DNA of 21,988 bases. Origin: CAYGZC01 sp964354225. GTDB lineage: Bacteria > Bacteroidota > Ignavibacteria > UBA10030 > SZUA-254. A program made the position numbers and the translations under genes. Below, piece by piece: positions 6,998 through 14,733 of this stretch (position 1 is its first letter; each line of letters begins with the position of its first letter). The DNA lies in NCBI GenBank assembly GCA_964354225.1, contig CAYGZC010000268.1, forward strand, positions 1 through 21,988. The letters run 5' to 3'. Below the pieces are notes generated by a model. It was given only the letters and a program-made list of their open reading frames with translations, was not told the DNA's origin and made no database searches.

Positions 6998-9184
6998 TCA
7001 ATGAATTATTACAAATTTACCGTGAGACTGAGCACCAGTATCACGATCTTCGACTACTAAGAAGTACATCCCGGATGCTAGCAATTGATTGTTCCTTGAT
7101 ATTTGATACCACGGATTTCCATACGTGTCTGCGTCATGATTAATTGTTTGGATTAATTGCCCGCTGTACGAAAATATCCGGATTGTACAATGCATTGTTA
7201 GACCAAAAAATTGAAGCCGATCGGTCACTTCCCCATTCGGATCACTCTCCGACGATAACCCATTTGTGACAACGAGAGGATTAGGAACAACATATACTTT
7301 TCCAAGTGTCGCTGCCGCCGGTTGCTGGGTTTCATGTGTAACGATGTTGGTCATTCCGCTCTTTCCATCGAGTGAATCGACAGATCGGATCGAATAGTAA
7401 TAGTATGATCCGATCGTGCTTGCTGTATCATAAAATGTGTAGATGGAATCATGAAAATAACGATCATCTCTTTGTGCGACAGAACCGATGAGTGTCCATG
7501 GACCTAGGGGATCTTTTGCATGAAGGACTTCATAATTCTTAAATGGTGCATGAAGGCGAGGCGAAGTAAACGATTCCACATTAGGTTTCCAGCTCAGTTT
7601 ATTCACCGCTGCACGCGTATTCTCGACTGTGAAAACAGGAGACGGGAATGGAATTGAAATCGTATTGTAAATACCCGTACTCGGGGTTTTCATCGGGTCA
7701 AATTGTAACGTATCGTGTTTGATTAAATTTCCACCCGTGTAAATTTGAATCGCACGGTCTGCAACGTCACGGATGGAAACGACACCGGGAGTAACATACC
7801 ATGGAAGCGAATGTGTTTGAAGATAATTGCTACCGATATAATTTCCGGATCCCAGATTAGCATATGTCATTATGTTATACCAACTCGGTACGGGATTCAA
7901 AAATGGATCAGCATCGATATAACGAATACCTCCGCCCAGATCAAGATACACCGAATCACTTCCAACACCGGGACCATACCCTACAACTTCTGCCATCGTG
8001 AATCGCATCTTCTCATGCGGTGGTAATGTATACGGTCCAAATCCGTACCCATGACTTGCCGGCTGTGCATTTCCCAAATCCGATGATGGTCTCACACGCC
8101 CGAGCCAAAAACTATCCGGGTCTACTAATCGATAAAATGTGCTGTCGGAACGACGGAATGGTCGTGTTTTCCGCTGTTGATTGGGATCCAACCATAGCTG
8201 GACTTTATTCGGATACAGATTTCCATTTTCATATCGATTTAGAAAAGGTTGTTTGATTTTCTTATTCGCATCCCATGATACTGTGTCTGTTCCCGTCACT
8301 GTTAATCTCGTTTGTCCTTTTATCGCAAGATGGTCATAATCATAATGTAGCGTAACCAATCCCGCCGCTTGCGCTGAGTTTAAGCCGCCGCGATTCCCTT
8401 CAGTAGACCAAAGATTGAACGACGCACTATCCGGTTTGCCATCCCGATCATGCTGGTATGTCATGAAACGCTTGATATCGTATCGCGCGAACTGATCGCT
8501 CGCCCGTAAATCGGCTTCTGCCCATCGATTGTACTCTCGCTGCATCCCGAACATGGATGGACAGAATCCGTACGGAAAGGCAACAAACGTATCGTATATC
8601 GTATCGGCGGTTGTGTTCTCCATCTCGTATTCGTAAATGATAAAGCTGTCGTATCCAGGGAAGCTCCACGCCCTGCTTGTCCTCGTGACCGTTACACCAA
8701 GTGTATCGAGGGTTTTCCATTTCGATACTATCTTTTCTTCCGCTTCATCAGGGTTATACGAGGAATTGAGTGTACCGTCAGAGAGAATCGGATAATTTTC
8801 ATATCGTTCAATCGAGATGGGAATACTGTAAACATTCTGAATTGTCACCGAGTTTCCATTCGCATCGGACAAAGCGCCGCAGTACATGTATTGTCGTGTG
8901 CTTTTTCTTGTTCCGGCGATCCATAAGCCGCCACCGAACGAATTATGATACCCGGAATAGATTAATCGGTCGATAATCTGATATCCGTTGGGGGGCCATT
9001 CCATTGAAGGAAAATCCTTCAGCATGCCAGCGGTACCGTTATCGTACTGTCGTCCTAACTCTCCTGTATTATACACTGTTTGATGAAGCATCCCGCGTGA
9101 ATGAATCCGGTAATCACGAAGCTGCGAATATCCAACCGCGGTGAAGATTACGCTCAAAATGAATATGTAATAAATTGATTTCAT
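6998..9184 (-). CDS. Large T9SS type A sorting-domain protein with FN3-like domain
   Basis: 728 residues with a signal peptide (MKSIYYIFILSVIFTAVGYS) and a probable cut near residue 20. I do not recognise residues about 21-510, which are rich in aromatic and polar residues and include GGLWIAGTRKSTRQY at about 84-98. Residues about 519-625 look like a fibronectin type III-like domain (LSWKPN, then YEVLHAKDPLGPW and YYYYSIRSVDS). From 628 there is a T9SS type A sorting tail: VYVVPNPLVV, TIRIFSYSGQLIQTI and a closing ASGMYFLVVE segment. The ATG lies 30 bp after the TonB-receptor stop, and AGGA lies upstream, so the two are co-transcribed. The likely role is a surface-exposed partner of the receptor, perhaps taking the place of a SusD-type binding protein; this is inferred from position only. 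Confidence 0.82.
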   Translation of the reverse strand: MKSIYYIFILSVIFTAVGYSQLRDYRIHSRGMLHQTVYNTGELGRQYDNGTAGMLKDFPSMEWPPNGYQIIDRLIYSGYHNSFGGGLWIAGTRKSTRQYMYCGALSDANGNSVTIQNVYSIPISIERYENYPILSDGTLNSSYNPDEAEEKIVSKWKTLDTLGVTVTRTSRAWSFPGYDSFIIYEYEMENTTADTIYDTFVAFPYGFCPSMFGMQREYNRWAEADLRASDQFARYDIKRFMTYQHDRDGKPDSASFNLWSTEGNRGGLNSAQAAGLVTLHYDYDHLAIKGQTRLTVTGTDTVSWDANKKIKQPFLNRYENGNLYPNKVQLWLDPNQQRKTRPFRRSDSTFYRLVDPDSFWLGRVRPSSDLGNAQPASHGYGFGPYTLPPHEKMRFTMAEVVGYGPGVGSDSVYLDLGGGIRYIDADPFLNPVPSWYNIMTYANLGSGNYIGSNYLQTHSLPWYVTPGVVSIRDVADRAIQIYTGGNLIKHDTLQFDPMKTPSTGIYNTISIPFPSPVFTVENTRAAVNKLSWKPNVESFTSPRLHAPFKNYEVLHAKDPLGPWTLIGSVAQRDDRYFHDSIYTFYDTASTIGSYYYYSIRSVDSLDGKSGMTNIVTHETQQPAAATLGKVYVVPNPLVVTNGLSSESDPNGEVTDRLQFFGLTMHCTIRIFSYSGQLIQTINHDADTYGNPWYQISRNNQLLASGMYFLVVEDRDTGAQSHGKFVIIH

Positions 9185-9214
9185 TGTGCAATCCTATTTC
9201 ATGCTTAGAATAAT

Positions 9215-12112
9215 TTAGAATTCAAGTACAAAACCGAGATTATACGATCGCGGCATATTGCTGTAGATCATAAACGATTGATCGATTGCCCACCGTACTG
9301 CCGGATCTGTATTGGGCCAGTAAAGTATACCTTTCTTCGGATCATTTATCGGAATGTTCGGATCATCATAGGTCTTCGTCACGATATTTTTTGTATTTGC
9401 ATCAGGTGTTGAAAATATATAATCATAATTCAGGATCTTATTGTTGAATAGATTGAAAACCTCGAAATATAACATCGCGCTCGTACTGAAGAAATTTGCT
9501 ATCTTCTTGGATAGGCGTACATTCGTATTATATTCATTCGGCGTTCGGGATGCATAGAGAAGTTTAGGATTATTTGGAGATGTGTACGGGCGACCGCTCC
9601 TAAAAAAAGAATTGCTCGATAGCGTTAAGTTCTCGAATGGATACGAATTAAATATTTCCGGTCCCCAATTTTTCTCTGTCGCATACCCCAGCGTTAGCAC
9701 AAGGTTGTGAGTCCGATCGAACGCAAGCATAACATCACGAACTGGTACTTTGCCATCGATTGTCGTTACAAGTTTATGTGCCGCTTCATCGAACGTGAAC
9801 GATACAGGGGCATTCGATGTTGTTGCACTCTTGCCCGTTGCATACCCATACTGATAATTTATGGAGCCGGTAAATGCACCTTTCCGTTTTACAAATGCTA
9901 TACGGAAACCACGGATATCGGCGTAATCTCGATTGAACCACGTCGTATAACCGGTCAGTGAAGCCGTTTCGACAAGATTTTTGACATCTTTGTAGTATCC
10001 GCTCACATCGAGTGTGAATCCATCCGCAAGTCCTTGCGTCAATCCGACATCATAACTATTTGTTGTCTCCGGCTTCAGTCTCGGATTGCCTATAATTTTC
10101 AATTCTGAAAAAGAACCCGATTTTTGCATGCGCGTTGAAACGAGATACTGAAATGACGGGCGTTGCATGAACGATCCGTAATTAATATGGAACACCGTTG
10201 AGATCGAGACGGGAAATGAAATGCCGATCCTCGGTTGAAAATGAGAAATAACAGGCGTCTTTGATTTTGCTTGTCCGGTATCCGGGACACCTTCTGGATA
10301 GAGCGGATACGAAAGTTCATTAACATCCCAGATATCATATCGCAACCCTACATTTGCAATCAAACTTTCGAATTCTATCTTATCCTGAACAAAAAGTGCA
10401 GCTTCGAACGGAGATGCATCGTACTTCTCAATGAATTTATTCCCCCGCACAGCTAATGTATTATCGACATCGATATGATACGAATTCAGCTGTACCCCGC
10501 CGTTGAGGAGATGCGACTTTGTGATCTGATTTGTAATTGAAGCGTCAAGTGATATCGTTCGTGTAAGTTCTTTTCTAAAATCATCATCGCCGCGCAAATA
10601 AGAAAATCCATCTGGCGTGCCGATTACTTGCGATGTATAATCATTCCAGTTGATGGAGCTGTCGGAAATTGAGCTCGGTGCCGGTGTTGATCCCAATTTA
10701 TTTTTTGTCCAGAGCGAACTGAATTTGATTTCGTAAAATGTGCTCGGATTAAGCGTATGTGTAAATTTTGTTCCGAGCTGGAGATTTGTTCTCTTCCTGT
10801 AGTCGATTGCAGTGATACGATCCCAAAGCCAATTTAAATATCCTAAACCGCTCGAGCTCGGAAAAACGTTCGTGTTCTGTTGGGTGAAGCCGCCGCTAAA
10901 TCGGAGCGATGCTGTCTTGCTGATATCGGTAACAATATTCCCCATGATTTGATTTTCAACGTTCGGTTGTTCCGTCGGGAACATGGGCCAATCGTTATTC
11001 GCCCGGACAGCCATAAACATGCGCATACTCTCATCAATCGGACCGTTTGCACTTCCTTCCACGGAGTAATCGATGTCACGCCCATATTTTCTGTACAAAT
11101 CCCTCTTCGTTTGTTTTTCCCACATCAACCGCGCAACTTGATACTGAATCGAGTCATCGCCGGCGTACATATTGTTCATACCGGAAGTCATCGATTGATA
11201 GTATGCCTGGCTGTTATCTTCCGACCGGAACCAACCGTTTGCATCCAGTAGTGCGTAAAGATATTCATTCCCAATTTGAAATATACTTCTAGATGGATCA
11301 TACACACTCCGCCCAAAATGTTTTCGTCCCGGTGCGCGTGAACGTGCTTCAAATCGCGTCCGCCATTTATCCGGCTTCCCTTCCTTCATCGATATGTTCA
11401 CTACACCCGACTGAGCATTGCCGTATTGCGCACCGAAACCGCTTGTGATAACTTCGACTTCTTCCACGGCGCTCATAATCGGGAGAAATGCCGTTGAATT
11501 ATCCAGCGGATTGACAATTCCCATTCCCTGGAGCGTGTAATACTCTTCCCCTTCGCGACCGCCACGAAAATGTCCGTCGGTGACATCAGCAGCTAAACCG
11601 ATGATATCGCCGACATCACGCATTCCCGCCATCTGTTGGACATCATCGAACCGGATGATCGCGCTCGTCGATGTTTTTTCCTTCTCAACGTCGGGTCGCG
11701 TCGCTTCAACGATAACCTCGCCTATCTCGACTGCAGATGCTTTCAATTTAAAATCGACGTTTGTAGTCCTGCCTGTGTTTACAATAACACCTCGCTGCAG
11801 AATTCTCTGATACCCGATTATTGATGCTTGAATATCATATTTCCCCGGAGGAACATTAAGTATGAAGAAAAATCCTTCGGGATCTGTTGCTGCTCCTAAA
11901 GTGGTTCCAAAAACTAAAACATTGCAACCAACGAGCGGTGCCCCCGTTTCAGCATCGATTACCGATCCAGAGATTTTTCCTGAGTTCTGCGCTGAGAGTG
12001 TGCCGTATACCAAAAGCATCAAGACAACAACGTATGTAACCCACTTCGCTTTCTCATTATAGGTATTAGGTATCAGGAGTAATATCCTTTGGTATTTTGA
12101 GAATAGTTTCAT
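9215..12112 (-). CDS. TonB-dependent receptor with carboxypeptidase-D-like N-terminal domain
   Basis: 965 residues. A long N-terminal region precedes a hydrophobic signal segment (about 24-41, ending TLSAQ). Residues about 45-126 form a carboxypeptidase-regulatory-like domain (ISGSVIDAETGAPLVGCNVL and VPPGKYDIQASIIGY). The plug domain follows at about 131-245, with the hallmark VEEVEVITSGFGAQYGNAQ. The remainder is a 22-strand-type barrel that ends in an aromatic (LGFVLEF). Such receptors use TonB/ExbBD energy to import ligands across the outer membrane. Here the neighbours suggest pectin-derived oligosaccharides. The domain order is SusC-like, but no SusD homologue is encoded beside it. The gene starts 94 bp after the GH28 stop and has no clear Shine-Dalgarno. 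The family call is firm; the substrate is inferred. Confidence 0.93.
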   Translation of the reverse strand: MKLFSKYQRILLLIPNTYNEKAKWVTYVVVLMLLVYGTLSAQNSGKISGSVIDAETGAPLVGCNVLVFGTTLGAATDPEGFFFILNVPPGKYDIQASIIGYQRILQRGVIVNTGRTTNVDFKLKASAVEIGEVIVEATRPDVEKEKTSTSAIIRFDDVQQMAGMRDVGDIIGLAADVTDGHFRGGREGEEYYTLQGMGIVNPLDNSTAFLPIMSAVEEVEVITSGFGAQYGNAQSGVVNISMKEGKPDKWRTRFEARSRAPGRKHFGRSVYDPSRSIFQIGNEYLYALLDANGWFRSEDNSQAYYQSMTSGMNNMYAGDDSIQYQVARLMWEKQTKRDLYRKYGRDIDYSVEGSANGPIDESMRMFMAVRANNDWPMFPTEQPNVENQIMGNIVTDISKTASLRFSGGFTQQNTNVFPSSSGLGYLNWLWDRITAIDYRKRTNLQLGTKFTHTLNPSTFYEIKFSSLWTKNKLGSTPAPSSISDSSINWNDYTSQVIGTPDGFSYLRGDDDFRKELTRTISLDASITNQITKSHLLNGGVQLNSYHIDVDNTLAVRGNKFIEKYDASPFEAALFVQDKIEFESLIANVGLRYDIWDVNELSYPLYPEGVPDTGQAKSKTPVISHFQPRIGISFPVSISTVFHINYGSFMQRPSFQYLVSTRMQKSGSFSELKIIGNPRLKPETTNSYDVGLTQGLADGFTLDVSGYYKDVKNLVETASLTGYTTWFNRDYADIRGFRIAFVKRKGAFTGSINYQYGYATGKSATTSNAPVSFTFDEAAHKLVTTIDGKVPVRDVMLAFDRTHNLVLTLGYATEKNWGPEIFNSYPFENLTLSSNSFFRSGRPYTSPNNPKLLYASRTPNEYNTNVRLSKKIANFFSTSAMLYFEVFNLFNNKILNYDYIFSTPDANTKNIVTKTYDDPNIPINDPKKGILYWPNTDPAVRWAIDQSFMIYSNMPRSYNLGFVLEF

Positions 12113-12206
12113 TATAAGTATTTAAGATTTTGAGTTATAAGTATATGGAAAAAACAGTATTAGCAACTGCTGAGCCAAGTTACTCTAAATAACCAGGAAA
12201 AGACTC

Positions 12207-13835
12207 TTACTCTTCTATCAGAACCGCGTGCTGTGATACATTAGGTCCGAGAAATACAGATTTATTATTCTTTACAATATTTGTTTTTCTGATTTTGATG
12301 TTACAGGAGGTTTCACCCGTTACTCGAAGCAGTTGCTCCACTCCACCGGATAATTTGACCGATTCAATAGTGATATTTTGACCATCGGTAATGTTGAAAA
12401 GAGGCGGTGACGTAGCATTGATGCTGGAATTCTTGAAATGAATCCCTTTTACATCGGTAACATTAATTCCTTTTATAGCATTTACATCGATTCCATCAAA
12501 CCAAATATTCTCAATCAGCATTTCTGGAATGCCGAGTAACTCGATTGCATAATTTTTACCAGATGAACATTTAATATTTTCAAAATGTATATTTCGGATT
12601 GTTGGGGTCGTTTGAGATACGGTTTGAGCCGGCAATCGCGTACCTGTATAGAGCATATTTAAATGTATAGCTTCGCTAAGTATATCTTCACCTGTTATAT
12701 CCTTAAACCACATGTTTTCTATAATACCCCCTCTTCCCCGCGCAGTCTTGATACGTACAATTCGATCAGTTCCTTTGAACTGGCAGTTGACCGCATAAAC
12801 GTTCCTGACGCCACCTGAAGTTTCACTTCCAATGACAATTCCTCCGTGGCCCCGCAAGCCACGACAATTTCGGATGACTACATTCTCCGTTGGTTTTGCC
12901 ACGCGTAATCCATCTTTGTCTCTGCCTGCTTTTATAGCAATGCAATCATCACCTGTATCAAAATCGCAATATTCAATCAATACGTTTTTGCATGACGATG
13001 GATTAACACCATCGCCATTAGGTGTATGTCCATATGATCCTTCGGTTTCAATACCAACTTTACGTATGATCACATTTTCACAGTATGTTGGAGTTATAGT
13101 CCAGAAAGCTCCGTAAAGAAATGTCACACCTTCAACAAGTATGTTTTTACAATTCATCGGTTGAAAGAAAGCCGGCCGCAACTGTTTTCCATCAGTACCA
13201 TCAAAGATTCGATCTTTTACGGGTACACCTTTGCTCGCCATCTCATTCAAGAGTACCTCAACATCTTTTTTTGATCGCTTCCAACCCCACCACCGACTAC
13301 CTTGACCATTTAGAATCCCATCGCCAGTTATGGCAATGTTTGTTTTTCCCTCGGCGTAAATAAAGGATGAATATTTATAGCATTCAATATCCTCATGACG
13401 AGAAAAAACAACTGGCAAATAATCTGTGGAATCTTGACTGAAAAGTAACTCAGCATCTTTTGACAAATAGAGATTAATATTATTCTCAAGGTGAATTGCC
13501 CCGGTAAGCCACCTACCTTTTGGAATTACCACGCTGCCACCACCCAAAGTCGCAATGCTGTCAATTGTCTTCTGGATAGCAATAGTATTCTTTACCTGAC
13601 TACCCTCTAGCGCACCAAACTCACGAATGTCGAATGATCGTGATGGGATAACCGGTCTACTCAATTGTGGCATATCGAACGGCGCAACGATTGAATCAAT
13701 TTTTTCATTGGAGTAATAGAATGTTTCTTGGCTTTGAGAATACTCACAAGCAATAATAATTAGAAACGCACAAATTAGATATGTGCTTAGTGTATTACGA
13801 ACGCACCTATTTCTTCGACTAAGTTTTGTTGACAT
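12207..13835 (-). CDS. GH28 polygalacturonase/rhamnogalacturonase-type hydrolase
   Basis: 542 residues, with the complete GH28 signature on a predicted right-handed beta-helix. It has NGDG at about 273-276 (Asp275), GDD at 295-297, GHG at 329-331 and RIK at 361-363. Asp275, Asp296, Asp297 and His330 fit the usual catalytic set. The variant NGDG in place of NTDG, the length and the N-terminal FGALEGSQ segment (about 73-80) fit the bacterial exo-acting or oligosaccharide-acting type better than fungal endo-enzymes; this is an inference. The N-terminus has a hydrophobic stretch ending IIIAC (Cys30), so it may be a lipoprotein; cleavage a few residues later, by signal peptidase I, is also possible. 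It is the first gene behind a near-consensus promoter and CpG-centred operator-like sites. Substrate (homogalacturonan or rhamnogalacturonan) is not decided by sequence alone. Confidence 0.93.
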   Translation of the reverse strand: MSTKLSRRNRCVRNTLSTYLICAFLIIIACEYSQSQETFYYSNEKIDSIVAPFDMPQLSRPVIPSRSFDIREFGALEGSQVKNTIAIQKTIDSIATLGGGSVVIPKGRWLTGAIHLENNINLYLSKDAELLFSQDSTDYLPVVFSRHEDIECYKYSSFIYAEGKTNIAITGDGILNGQGSRWWGWKRSKKDVEVLLNEMASKGVPVKDRIFDGTDGKQLRPAFFQPMNCKNILVEGVTFLYGAFWTITPTYCENVIIRKVGIETEGSYGHTPNGDGVNPSSCKNVLIEYCDFDTGDDCIAIKAGRDKDGLRVAKPTENVVIRNCRGLRGHGGIVIGSETSGGVRNVYAVNCQFKGTDRIVRIKTARGRGGIIENMWFKDITGEDILSEAIHLNMLYTGTRLPAQTVSQTTPTIRNIHFENIKCSSGKNYAIELLGIPEMLIENIWFDGIDVNAIKGINVTDVKGIHFKNSSINATSPPLFNITDGQNITIESVKLSGGVEQLLRVTGETSCNIKIRKTNIVKNNKSVFLGPNVSQHAVLIEE

Positions 13836-13847
13836 TATCTGGAGAGG

Positions 13848-13880
13848 AACCGATTACTTTACCGATAACTTTATCGATAA
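13848..13880 (-). promoter_or_regulatory. Three CpG-centred repeats at 12-bp period: likely LacI-type operators
   Basis: The best copy is the perfect 10-bp palindrome TTATCGATAA (13871-13880). TTACCGATAA (13859-13868) differs by one base. A weaker copy, AACCGATT, lies at 13848-13855. The three central CG steps fall at 13851, 13863 and 13875, exactly 12 bp apart. LacI-family proteins bind palindromes with a central CpG. The sites cover the predicted start and leader of the GH28-led transcript, and a LacI-family gene ends the same locus. That pairing is inference; binding is not shown. Confidence 0.6.
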
Positions 13881-13907
13881 TATAAAAAAATTCTTAATTC
13901 ATGTCAA
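13879..13907 (-). promoter_or_regulatory. Near-consensus sigma70-type promoter of the pectin locus
   Basis: On the minus strand, TTGACA (13907-13902) is followed after exactly 17 bp by TATATT (13884-13879). The predicted start lies near 13872, giving a leader of about 37 nt to the GH28 ATG. The -10 overlaps the end of the best operator-like palindrome, so a bound repressor would block the polymerase. Confidence 0.65.
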
Positions 13908-14348
13908 GATTTTTTCATAAAAAAATATTAAAAAATTTATAACTGTCCATTTATGATTAAAGTTTGATTTTCCTCATGTTTTTGTGAAAAATGCATAATT
14001 GGATGGTTATTTCGCCTTTCGATAAATTTATGATGAAAGTCTATCTATATTTGAGGACATAGGATGGGGCAAGCATCAATTAGAAGACCCAAAAAGTCTA
14101 CTGTTTTGAACGCATCATTGACGGGTCTGCTCCCCAATTGGATTATCTGAAAAGAAAGAATCGTTTCGGGTGCTAGTGGTCGATAATCCAAATATTTAGT
14201 TTTTCCCTTGAAGCGCACCCAATCCATGCGCATCCGACCTATGTTCTATTATTTAAAATTTAAAACAATTGATGAAGAAAATCAAAAGAAGTTCTGTATA
14301 TCAATCTTCTACACCGAAGTCCAAACAAATAATAAAAAATCTCCTCCA

Positions 14349-14431
14349 CAAACTGTAACCGTAACCGGTGTCCACAAGCGATTGTGCCACTTGGATATAG
14401 AGAGTTACACTTTGGCTACAGTTACAGTTTG
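14349..14431. repeat. Nested inverted repeat with inner GNRA-type hairpin
   Basis: The outer arms CAAACTGTAACCGTAACC (14349-14366) and GGCTACAGTTACAGTTTG (14414-14431) pair at 16 of 18 positions. The inner arms CACAA and TTGTG (14373-14386) close the loop GCGA, a GNRA tetraloop if the plus strand is transcribed. This could be a structured RNA or a cruciform, or operator half-sites in inverted order. No gene starts just downstream on either strand. Confidence 0.5.
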
Positions 14432-14467
14432 CAGTTTCCAATTCCGGACATCCATAAAACATCGACA

Positions 14468-14485
14468 TGTCACATTAATGTAACA
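14468..14485. promoter_or_regulatory. 18-bp operator-like palindrome, copy 1
   Basis: TGTCACA, 4 bp, TGTAACA. The arms are reverse complements except at one position. It matches copy 2 at 14521-14538 in arm sequence, arm length and spacer length. Confidence 0.45.
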
Positions 14486-14520
14486 TAAAAATTTACCAAT
14501 GAATACAACTATCTACTTCG

Positions 14521-14538
14521 TGTTACAATAGTGTAACA
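14521..14538. promoter_or_regulatory. 18-bp operator-like palindrome, copy 2 (perfect)
   Basis: TGTTACA, 4 bp, TGTAACA, with perfect arms. Its centre is 53 bp from that of copy 1, close to five helical turns, so proteins bound to both would lie on the same face of the DNA. The regulated gene and the binding protein are not known. Confidence 0.5.
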
Positions 14539-14606
14539 TGCTCTTATAAATTTTATTGCTTCGGGATGGAAGAATCCTCGTTTTTTACATGATTTTAAGC
14601 TCGAGG

Positions 14607-14653
14607 TTTGACTCTGGATCAAGGAAGTCCAGGTTCAAATCCTAGCCGGGTAG
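14607..14653 (+). pseudogene. 3' part of a tRNA-Gln(CTG)-like sequence
   Basis: TTTGA (14607-14611) and TCAAG (14619-14623) form a 5-bp anticodon stem with one G-T pair around the 7-base loop CTCTGGA, which gives anticodon CTG (14614-14616). A T-arm follows: CCAGG, loop TTCAAAT, CCTAG, with one mismatched pair. Next come a possible 3' acceptor strand CCGGGTA (14646-14652) and one more base. No D-arm and no matching 5' acceptor strand (TACCCGG) lies upstream. It therefore looks like a truncated, partly decayed tRNA copy. Confidence 0.55.
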
Positions 14654-14733
14654 CAAACATATGGCTGTGTTTACTGCTATTTTCATTTCTTCTTCTGGAA
14701 TTTTCTAAAAATACTACTATCCCGACACCGGAT

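Larger units (their letters stand above)
13836..14733. other. Non-coding region between pectin locus and methyltransferase
   Basis: About 900 bp with no convincing gene. From left to right it holds the GH28 operators and promoter (13848-13907), a nested inverted repeat (14349-14431), two operator-like palindromes (14468-14538), and a 3' tRNA-like remnant (14607-14653), each listed separately. The middle part (13930-14340) shows only short imperfect repeats, such as AGACCC at 14085-14090 facing GGGTCT at 14123-14128. A 62-residue minus-strand frame (14045-14233) is not supported as a gene. Confidence 0.6.

Noticed and set aside
12149..12170. Possible terminator between GH28 and the TonB receptor (minus strand)
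   Set aside because: Only a 4-bp stem (CAGT/ACTG) before a T6 run; too weak to assert, though partial attenuation is possible.
14045..14233. 62-residue open frame on the minus strand in the non-coding region
   Set aside because: No recognisable domain, no Shine-Dalgarno or promoter, short, and it overlaps an imperfect inverted repeat. Not enough to call a gene.
14707..14733. Possible terminator just after the methyltransferase stop (minus strand)
   Set aside because: A 4-bp stem (ATCC/GGAT) is followed by a T5 run only after several bases; not convincing.
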